Below, one piece after another: positions 56,734 to 64,000 of a stretch of DNA of 64,000 nt; the stretch's first letter is position 1; every line of letters begins with the position of its first letter. The position numbers were made by a program, and so were the translations under genes. The notes under the pieces were generated by a model. It was not told the DNA's origin, made no database searches, and saw only the letters and a program-made list of their open reading frames with translations. The DNA is taken from NCBI GenBank assembly GCA_025201375.1, contig JAIWZP010000038.1, positions 240,668 to 304,667 of the forward strand, in the 5' to 3' direction. Source of the DNA: Gongronella butleri. Its lineage: Eukaryota; Mucoromycota; Mucoromycetes; Mucorales; Cunninghamellaceae.

Positions 56734-59034
56734 ATGGCCCACATCCCTATCAATCATCGTGTTATTCGAAGCATTAACTTTGACGACGACCAGCCCGCTC
56801 AGTACATGTCGGTGAAAACCTGCATCTTGTCTGCCGGCTTGCGGGATGATGTCGTTGAAATTCTGCAAATGTACGTCCTTTTCATGAACAACGTCATTTT
56901 CCACGCCCATCAAGCACTGAAGTATGTTTTCCTGCGCTTGTTCGACCTATATGGCGACGGCATGTTCATCTTTGACGAGCAGCTTCGCCATCCGGACATG
57001 GCGACGCTGCTAAGGACGAAAGCATTCATCCAGGCTGTGGTGCAATATCTTGCCAGCCAAAGCGCTCACAGTCCAGCACCCAGGATCGTGCCCAGCCTGG
57101 TGGGCTTACTTGACGAATACAAGATCAGGAGTGGTTTTGCAAGCGCTCGATTTCCCGGCACGTCGGTCACACAATCCGCCACGTACGCAGCCAACCAGAT
57201 CCACGCCGCGTACCTCAACAACATCCAAGCGAATTTTGAAGATCGGGTCTTGTACCTCTTGAATCAAATCTTCAAAGTGAAGCTTGTCCGTCGCCTCCAG
57301 CAAGCAGAAATACGCCTTGGAAACAACAACGTGCTTGACGACGATATGGAAGCCCAGATTCAAGCGACACCGTTTGCCCAGCTCATCAAGCGCTTGAAGA
57401 CGCAAATTGGGTATCGCCGTCCTCAATTTGGCTTGGACCAGACGATCCAGGACATCATCCAAGGACTTCCGCAAGCTTGTACGGAGCCGTTCCGCGTTGA
57501 ATTGTACACCAATGGCCTTACATTCGTAAATCAGCTGCGCGACAATTTGGAGACGCGAAATCCGGTTGGTGGCAACTATTTTGCAGACGTGAGGCGGCAT
57601 CCAGAGCACTATATCAACACGTTCTATTGGCTCAGTCGTTTCTTTGCCGACAACGAGGCACCGCACGCCCAAAATGACCAACATCAGCAGCAAGGGCAAG
57701 GGCAAGGACATGCAGGGCGCCGTCAGCTGCGTCGGCAGGGTCTTGGGCAGCAACAATTACAACAGCAGGATACGAGTCAGTTCTACAAGCTCTTCAATTG
57801 GTACCCGCTGAGAAGATCCTGGGTGCCGTCGGCGGTGCAAGTGGACACGATGATCCTCGCCAAGTGCATCCTTCCCAATGTCGTGTATCGTAACAATCAC
57901 AATGGCCTGACACTTGAGGAGTACAAGTTTCAATTGTGGAGCCTGGCTGCCAATTTGACAAATGCGATCTGGCAGGCGGAAGGAACACCTGATGATCATG
58001 GAGTGCCTCAGGCATGGCCGCATGCCAACGACCAATGGCGGCGCTTCTGCTTCCGGGGCACCATTTTCACCGATGGCGCGAGTCTGTCCGTGTTGAAGGT
58101 CACCAGAGACACCAATGCGTCGCAGCCACGTCGGCCTTTTGTGCCTGCGCAACGCGAAACTCGGTATATTACAGAGCTCACGGACCAAGAAAAAGCGGCC
58201 ATTTTGCAAAATATGGCGGATCACCCGGATACCGCGCCTGTGGTGTATGTCGATTGCGGTCGGCGCGACCTGATGTATGCCATGGCGCACGACAGCACGC
58301 GGAACAACCGGCGCACTTTCATCTACACACAAGCGCAGCGACGCAACGAGCTTGGGCGCACGCGTCAAAGAGACTTGTTGTTCGAGACGGACTCGGGTCT
58401 CATGGCGGGTGTCACTGCAGCGCAATTGCAAGACGTCCTGGCTGCTCAGCAGCGCCTGAGCACATTGACAGCAAAGACGCAAAATCTAGGCGACTATATT
58501 GCATACCTTGGCCAACAATCTCTCGAGGCAGACACGCTGCATGCGTGGTATGCATTGCGCAGCACGCGGGATCGCAGTCCTGGCGAGCGTCACCCATTGC
58601 CGCTATATCGAAAGCTTCGGTTCGACAGCTACATTGCCCACCAACAGTCGGACAGCCGTCTTGCAAGGTCAATCCGTGCCAAATTTGGTAACGAAGCTGT
58701 CCTCGTCATGGGCAACTGGGGTGCTCCAATGATGCGAAACCAAGAACCCATCCGAGGCCTCGGTTTGCGACGCATGCTGAAGAAAAAGGGGTTCACGGTG
58801 TTTTTGATCGACGAGTTTCGCACGAGCAAAATCTGCCCCAATTGTCTGAGCGAGCCCGAAAATGAACGACAAGGAGTGGCTCTTTTTGGACTGTTGCAAC
58901 ATGACCCGCAGCAGATCGAGAACCCGCGCCCTTGGAAGTCCAATCTTGTGACGGTGTGGGGCAAATTGATGTAAAAACTCCATCCCTTGCGGAAAAAAAA
59001 AAAAGATAAGTATGGTATTAATTTTTTTTTCTTT

Positions 59035-59086
<52 letters not shown>

Positions 59087-59228
59087 CTGCCAACGTTGTC
59101 AAGTGCCGCAGAATCGTGATACTCTGGCTTGTCGCAACATGGTGACGATCGGCAACGCCGTTTTGATGAACGAGGCCATTCCAGCCGAATTCCAACGACC
59201 AACCCCCCAATTCCCGCCCAACTTGTAG
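56734..59228 (+). CDS. Fanzor-like RNA-guided nuclease (eukaryotic TnpB/OrfB homolog)
   Basis: Two exons (56734-58970, 59087-59228) give 792 aa. The C-terminal half has the RuvC core of Fanzor/TnpB: motif I VVYVDCGRRDLMY (D507); motif II block AVLVMGNWGAPMMRNQEP, then GFTVFLIDEFRTSKICPNC (E694); motif III NRDTLACRNM (D757). The zinc ribbon is C701/C704 and C747/C750, and the single intron falls between the two Cys pairs. Splicing restores WGKLICQRCQ, which matches the family GlLrCxxC pattern. The N-terminal 500 residues are helical, with a Q/G-rich insert near residues 311-348. All three acidic residues are present, so it is probably active. Family members cut DNA guided by an omega-RNA usually encoded near the ORF's 3' end. 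The start chosen is MAHIPINHRV. Neighbouring genes encode small putative DNA-binding proteins. Confidence 0.88.
59037..59084 (+). repeat. 48-base poly(T) in the Fanzor intron
   Basis: An uninterrupted T run directly before the AG acceptor (TTTTAG|C). An A run at 58993-59004 sits in the same 116-bp intron. It is an extreme version of the local intron style. Confidence 0.9.
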
Positions 59229-59468
59229 CTCCTTTACTTTTTTTCTCTCTCTCTGTCTCTCTCCATCTATGCCTCTCCTAAATACACTATGCAAATGAAA
59301 TTTTCTTCCATTCACAAATAAATTCATACCACAAGAACGCCAAGGCAAGCAACGATCGGACGCCAGGGTGATGAAAAAGCGGAAAAAGTGCCTCGTTGCA
59401 CCCAAAAGAGAGAATTGAGCCCCTTATTCAGTCCTTCCTAATTGAGGGGTTTGTCTTCGTCACAACTG
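59229..59468 (+). other. Fanzor 3' region, candidate guide-RNA interval
   Basis: 240 bp between the Fanzor stop and the first inverted arm. It has a (CT)n stretch at 59246-59262, AATAAA at 59317, and two AATTGAG copies (59413 and 59441) bracketing GCCCC and GGGG blocks that can pair into a short hairpin. No RNA family is recognised. Confidence 0.3.
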
Positions 59469-61849
59469 CCCGCCTGCACCATGGCCAAGTGCTTTGCAAG
59501 TGACACGTGTGCTCTTTTCTCGCCATTGTAACGATGTTTGGGTGGAATAAATGCAACGAGGGGCATCTGAAGTCATAGTAAAAAAAAACCAATCCATTAT
59601 TGATAGAAAAAATGGTTTGCTTTGACTCGTTTTTGGTCAAAAAAATTAATGCACGCGGACTTTTGTCTTTCGGCCATTTCGGTCATTTGCTGGGCAAATA
59701 ACATCACCAATTGTCGCTTGGAACCTCTCAAATGAATCAGCGAGACCATGGCGGTAACAAGTCAATTTGTCCCCCAAGCCAACCTTTTTGTGATCTCTGC
59801 ACGCTTTGTCATCAAAACTGTATTTTAATCGAGTGGCACAAATTGAATCCGAGGATGCCACTAGCCTATGCCGACAAAATGTTGATGTGGATGAAATCCT
59901 GTGCCAAAGTACCCACCCTTGCAAATTTGGGTACCTTAGGGACAAGTTGAATGGGAATTGCTTAGACAATCGTAATTTTTAAGAGAAACAATAATGGCAG
60001 CTCACCAACGAGACACTGCAAGGGCCCAAAATGCATCCCATCGTGAAACGGTGCGCTGAAAACCTGATCGGGACGCGACACCCAAGCATGTCACTCATCA
60101 TTGAAGCTCTGCATCTGCAAATCAAAATTTAGTCGTGGCGAGCGTCCAAAACCAAAATCGAAAAATTGGGTTCCCGGAATTGCGCCAAACTCGCACACAA
60201 GATGAACACATGAAGAAACCACGAAAAACAACAAAAAGGAGGTCGATCCAATTGCTCGTTGGCGAGCAATCGGTGATTTTCGATTAAATTTCAACTGCGA
60301 ATTGCACGGGGGAAATCCGCTGATAGTGCCGCGCCGACGCGTCCAATGGCAAGAGGGACACCAGGTGCATTGATTTGAAAAGGAACAGACGCGTGTCACT
60401 CGACGCTTGACGCGTGTTTTCACGCGTCGAAAATTGTCTATAATTCTAAAACCGCGTCAAACATGCCCAAAAATGTCAATTTTTCAGAGATCACCGATAT
60501 TACCATACGCAGCGAGCCATGCTCTTGCTAATGATGCGTGTTTCATCAATATGCAGGTACTTTTCGTAAAGATAGCCTTGTAGCGTAAAAACGATGCAAA
60601 TTGCATATTACGCGACAACCAGTTAATAGACCTCCAGGTTTCAATGCTTTTTTACCGGTAAATAACAGATCTTTCACCATATGGTGGGATTGGCGCGGTG
60701 ATCTGACGACCAAAATTTCACCATTTTCCCGAGGTCGACTATACCTCTTGGAAAATCCGTGGTTTTTGAGAATGGACCTTGCGCGCCATCCAGTGGTAAT
60801 AGCGCGCCCATGGTAGGCTCATTTGAAGGAGAAATCGTGGAATTCGCAGATACAGTCAGCTAATTTTCTAGTAGATTGTAAAAGGATGGGCAAAAAGCCA
60901 AAATACAATAAAAATGTTTGAATTGAAAATTTCTCGACAACGGCCTGATCGATCGCCAGTTTCTCGGCACAGCATGCACCGGTAACACATGTTCTATGCA
61001 TATGGAATTAGTTTGATGCGTATTTGATCACGAGTTGCTTGGCAATGAGCCTGTCTAAACTTCAAAACGTTCCAATTCGAGATTGCTCTCGCTACAGTGG
61101 TCGGCATTCTGTCAAATTTGAATCGGTTGTCCTTTACAGACATCGAAAGCGATACCAAGCTAAAAGGTTTTAATTATTGCATTGGAAAAGAAAACGACCG
61201 ACAAAAACCCACAATTGCAGAATATATTGTATTGCAGCATGATCCGTGAATGTTGACCCGCGGATAAATGATATTGCTTGATGGACGCAAAAGATAAAAA
61301 AAAAATAGACTCGAACTCCATGTCAATAGGTAAAGGCAGAAAAAAGGCAAACAAAGTAAACAGCCGTAATGCGTGTTTTCGTTTATTTGTACAATGACAC
61401 TCGCAAGCTGGACGACCGGAAACATGATCAGCATGCACAATGTGAAAAGTCCAACGTTGCATATCGGGATCCAATGAGTACAATGCCGCCAAAGAGAGAA
61501 AAATTAGAAAACCCAAACCATTTTACTTTTTTTTTTTGCCATCTTTAGCCGGTTGAGCCGTGATCAACAGGCCGCTGAGCAAAATAAATCACACAATGAC
61601 ACATTGCCAGAGCTCCCCACTTTGGTGTACACAAGGTTCAGGGGTGAACGGCTATCAAAGTAGAATGCGGACGCATTTTTGACCAAAAACGAGTCAAAAC
61701 AATTCATTTTTCTACCAATACTGAATTGGTTGTTCTACACAATGATTTTGAATGCCCCTCGTTGCATTTATTCCTGCAAAAATCGTCGCAATCGCGAGAA
61801 AAGAGCACCTGCGTCACTTGCAAAGCATTTGGCCACGCTGTAGGCGGGT
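59469..61849. mobile_element. 2.4-kb non-coding element with 190-bp inverted ends
   Basis: 59469-59658 is an imperfect inverted copy of 61668-61849. On comparing the left arm with the reverse complement of the right arm, shared blocks in order are CCCGCCT, TGGCCAA, TGCTTTGCAAGTGAC, GTGCTCTTTTCTCGC, GGAATAAATGCAACGAGGGG, TTGATAGAAAAA-like and TTTGACTCGTTTTTGGTCAA. The interior has no convincing gene and includes a family 1 repeat (60105-60800). The structure fits a non-autonomous DNA transposon or a nested insertion. No clean target-site duplication was seen next to the arms. It begins 240 bp after the Fanzor stop and ends 187 bp before the Q-rich gene start. Confidence 0.6.
60105..60800 (-). 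repeat. Dispersed repeat, family 1, copy C
   Basis: Longest clear match is to copy B (52240-53010) in the same orientation. Copy A (20110-20745) is inverted. Blocks include CCAAAACCAAAATCGAAAAA, GGAATTGCGCCAAACTCGCA, GTTGGCGAGCAATCGGTGAT, ATTGCACGGGGGAAAT, GAACAGACGCGTG and TAATGATGCGTGTTTCATCA. Confidence 0.65.
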
Positions 61850-61927
61850 CAACGTGAAAAAAAGGAGGTGGAGCGGAGAAAAAAAGACGCGGAGAGCCTC
61901 ATGCTCACTCTGGCGCTAAAAGGGCAT

Positions 61928-61944
61928 GACGAAATCTAACACAA
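61928..61944 (+). promoter_or_regulatory. 17-bp element shared by the two Q-rich genes (copy 2)
   Basis: GACGAAATCTAACACAA, 92 bp before the ATG at 62037, one mismatch from 54386-54402. A weaker GACGAAAAAATC lies at 63355, about 70 bp before the HMG-like gene. Confidence 0.45.
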
Positions 61945-62036
61945 AATCCATGAAAAAATGATATCATACGCGTCAATGTCTTCTCGCTCGTTCTTTTTTT
62001 TTTTTTTTTACTCTTCACCATCTCATCCCGAACAAA

Positions 62037-62849
62037 ATGCAAGCTCGCCGGCGTATTTCCTTGTCAACTGGTCGCCGACACCAGCCACAGCCACAGCCAC
62101 AGCCACAACAGCCACAACAGCCACAGCCACAGCAACAGCAACAGCAACCGCAACCGCAACCGCAACAGCAACGGCAACGGCAACAGCAACAGCAACAGCA
62201 ACCACGTCCACAGCGGCGACGACAACAAGGTCCACAGCAGCAACACCAACAGCTGTACAGATCCGCATTTGAGATTTTTTGTGCTGATAATCCGCAATTG
62301 AACAATGACCAAGCTCAAAACACATGGTCGCGCTGCGACAACAACGACCTCATTGGCAATGAGACCGCCCAACAGCTCCGCGAGCGCTATCACGGGCTTG
62401 CAAACAACGAATACAACGCGTATGTGCAGCGGATTGAAGGGTCGCACGCATCCAAAATTTCTGTGCCCGATCGAAATCCATTCTAGCACCAGACCCAACC
62501 TCTCTCTCTCTCTTTTTTTTTTTTTTTTTTCTCTTTCTCACTTTCTCGCACGCCCAATAAAAGCCATGGACCGGAGCTCCAAAATTGTCACGTCTCATAT
62601 GATGCTACTTTTTATGTCTTTTCGTGTCAATCCGAAGCGCAGCACGCTGACGCTGATGGACAAGGACAAGAGGATAATGGCAAGAGCACATGGCATGATA
62701 CCACAGAACCTGTTTCCGCCCTGCCGCACGTTTATCATCCGTCGGTCGCACTGGAAACAAACACCAATGGCTATTTTTATGCTTTTGACGGCGCCCTTTC
62801 ACCACACACGCACACACACACAAAAGGATGTGCCTTTTTGCATCAATGA
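62037..62849 (+). CDS. Q-rich basic protein with HMG-box-like segment, paralog of the 53.5-kb gene
   Basis: Exon 1 (62037-62440) encodes MQARRRISLSTGRRHQPQPQ, a long Q/P/R tract, then an HMG-like stretch (YRSAFEIFCADNPQLNN, ETAQQLRERYHGLANNEYNA, YVQRIEG). A donor GG|GTCGCA and an acceptor after a long T-rich tract (AAAAG at 62563) join in phase to exon 2 (62564-62849). Exon 2 reads HGPELQNCHVSYDATFYVFS and ends near YFYAFDGALSPHTHTHTKG, for 229 aa in total. If unspliced, exon 1 ends at a TAG at 62484. The AF.IFC...W...L.ERY..L..NEYNAY spacing resembles a divergent HMG box, a DNA-bending domain. The HMG call is tentative; the paralogy with the 53.5-kb gene is firm for the N-terminus and upstream region. 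Confidence 0.5.
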
Positions 62850-62921
62850 GAACCTCACCCTTTGGCAGATGAACTAAGAGGCATGGGACGATGCTATGAA
62901 TTTTTATTGAAAAAAATTGAG

Positions 62922-63176
62922 CTAGCGCTGACCATAAAACATGTCCCACAGACGATTGAACGTTGCCGATTCGTCGGCTTTTTCGTTGTGGTCGCCAATG
63001 GCATCCACTGTGCCGTCATGGTGGGCTTTTTCAACGAAAATCAGAAATTCCTGAAGATGATGTGGGAGGTCAGGCGGCAATGGGCGAGCAGGGGCATTTG
63101 GGCGCGTCACAGGACCGCGCACGCGGCGACGCTTGATTTTTCGCTTTGGATGAACTGGATTGACAGCACGTTTCAT
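62922..63176 (-). CDS. Small basic 84-aa protein, unrecognised
   Basis: A single open frame starting MKRAVNPVHPKRKIKRRRVR, a strong nuclear-localisation-like or nucleic-acid-binding stretch. It is followed by PNAPARPLPPDLPHHLQEFL and an amphipathic C-terminus ending LWDMFYGQR. Composition (Arg/Lys/Pro, few rare residues) favours this frame over the overlapping plus-strand one. It is convergent with the Q-rich gene and divergent from the HMG-like gene. The family is not recognised. Confidence 0.45.
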   Translation of the reverse strand: MKRAVNPVHPKRKIKRRRVRGPVTRPNAPARPLPPDLPHHLQEFLIFVEKAHHDGTVDAIGDHNEKADESATFNRLWDMFYGQR

Positions 63177-63424
63177 GTTGATAGAGAGAAGAAAATGGAA
63201 GAAATGGCAGGGTGGGTGACGCTCTCGTGCAAGTTTCGATGTTTATGCGATGGGCGTGGGAAGTGGAAAGGTGGAATAGGGAGTAATTTTCATCGTGAGT
63301 AGGGCAAGACTCTGCATAAAAAAAAAAAAACGACCCTGCTGCGACCAAATTGTGACGAAAAAATCCTATTGACGCCCCTTTTTTTCTTTTCTTTCTTCTT
63401 TTCTTTGTTCTTGTCTACATCGAA

Positions 63425-63820
63425 ATGAATCAAGCAGCAAATCAAGATGGCGCTGGAAATCAAGCTCAAGGACGCGGAGGGCGGGGTCGAGGTCAAGCTC
63501 GAGGCAGAGGGCGTGGCCGTGGCCGTGGCCGGGATCAAGAACGACGTGCAGCGGCCCAGGCTGCCGTAGACGCACAAACGAACCGAGCATTGGATGCATT
63601 GCAGCAGCAAGTCCAGCATGTGGTGCGTCCGCCACCCATGCCCCCATTTGCCCTTTATTGCCAGCACCGCATGCGAGAGGACGTCTACATCACCACAGCC
63701 GACCTCCGTCAGGAATGGCGCCAGCTGGAGGCACCTCAGTTGGACGAGTATCTTCAGCAAGCAGACGCAATCAACCGTGCGTACGAGGACAGCATTATAG
63801 AATTTCGTAGGCTGCAATAA
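63425..63820 (+). CDS. HMG-box-like protein with RG-rich N-terminus
   Basis: A single-exon 131-aa protein. The N-terminus has RGG/RGRG repeats (GRGGRGRGQARGRGRGRGRG), which often bind RNA. A helical linker follows (AAAQAAVDAQTNRALDALQQ). The last 65 residues fit an HMG box: PPMPPFALYCQHRMREDVYI, then TTADLRQEWRQLEAPQLDEY, with the Pro, aromatic, W and Y positions expected in helices 1-3. HMG boxes bend DNA non-specifically or at specific sites. Its place in the Fanzor neighbourhood next to another HMG-like gene suggests a shared element or locus (inference). Confidence 0.65.
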   Translation: MNQAANQDGAGNQAQGRGGRGRGQARGRGRGRGRGRDQERRAAAQAAVDAQTNRALDALQQQVQHVVRPPPMPPFALYCQHRMREDVYITTADLRQEWRQLEAPQLDEYLQQADAINRAYEDSIIEFRRLQ

Positions 63821-64000
63821 ATGATCTCTTTTGAATAATTGATAAAGAAAGTGCCAAATGAAGGATTCATATGTCACACGCGTATTTCAGCGCGATTTCT
63901 CTTCCCCGTGCCTTTTTCTCTCAACAATGCCTTGCCTGGGCTCATGGTCATTCGATCTGGAAGTCATGGTGTCAACCTCCATGTTGTTTCCCATGCCGCT
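63821..64000. other. Window end, no gene recognised
   Basis: 180 bp downstream of the HMG-like gene, with ACGCGT at 63878. Nothing further is supported. Confidence 0.4.

Noticed and set aside
62862..63302. Plus-strand 146-codon frame between the Q-rich and HMG-like genes
   Set aside because: Composition is Cys/Trp/Met-rich and shadow-like; the minus-strand 84-aa frame within it looks more protein-like.
62037..63820. Mucoralean sex (mating-type) locus because of HMG-like genes
   Set aside because: The expected flanking RNA helicase and triose-phosphate transporter genes are not present, and there are two HMG-like genes with Q/RG tracts.
1..64000. tRNA, rRNA, snRNA genes and CRISPR arrays
   Set aside because: No B-box GGTTCGANNCC context, U6-like or rRNA core sequence, and no regularly spaced repeats were seen by eye on either strand.

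Overview
This looks like a nuclear contig from a filamentous fungus, most likely an early-diverging Mucoromycota (Mucorales-type) species. The reasons are many short introns (roughly 50-200 bp) with long T runs before the 3' AG, intact fungal wall and secretion genes, a Zn2Cys6 regulator, F-box proteins, low-complexity Q/S/P-rich proteins, and a Fanzor (eukaryotic TnpB relative). The organism assignment is inference; no rRNA or other phylogenetic marker is present.

Layout. 1-4.3 kb: the 3'-truncated Zn2Cys6 regulator and the mitochondrial tRNA-modification enzyme MTO1, both on the minus strand. 4.6-8.3 kb: a gene-free island of decayed repeats. 8.3-16 kb: a GPI-anchored GH16 enzyme, a polyQ F-box protein, a small two-TM protein and a type II phosphatidylinositol 4-kinase. 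16-21.4 kb: a partial copy of the PI4K gene with its 3' flank, a nonsense-interrupted pseudogene and a dispersed repeat. 21.5-29 kb: a glycerol-3-phosphate acyltransferase and PUS1 sharing a 236-bp divergent promoter, then a secreted GPI protein. 29-33.3 kb: repeats and a transposase relic. 33.4-44 kb: a Sis1-type DnaJ and two tandem GH3 beta-glucosidases. 44.9-48.8 kb: short, fragmented candidate genes and an SHD1/F-box/Cys-rich protein. 49-53.5 kb: another repeat island.

53.5-63.9 kb is the accessory region of most interest. It holds a full-length Fanzor-like RuvC nuclease (intact D/E/D and split zinc ribbon) transcribed divergently from a 287-aa Cys-containing protein. Around them are two paralogous Q-rich basic proteins, a 2.4-kb non-coding segment with 190-bp inverted ends just 3' of the Fanzor, a small basic protein and an HMG-box-like protein. 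Related dispersed repeats in the same orientation lie on both sides of the Fanzor. This is the best candidate for an undescribed system: a eukaryotic RNA-guided nuclease with its own set of DNA-binding accessory genes.

The core genes cover housekeeping (mitochondrial tRNA wobble modification, pseudouridylation, phospholipid synthesis, phosphoinositides, protein folding) and wall or glucan degradation (GH16, GH3). The gene-poor islands share repeat families, so the region seems to have grown by repeat insertion between compact genes.
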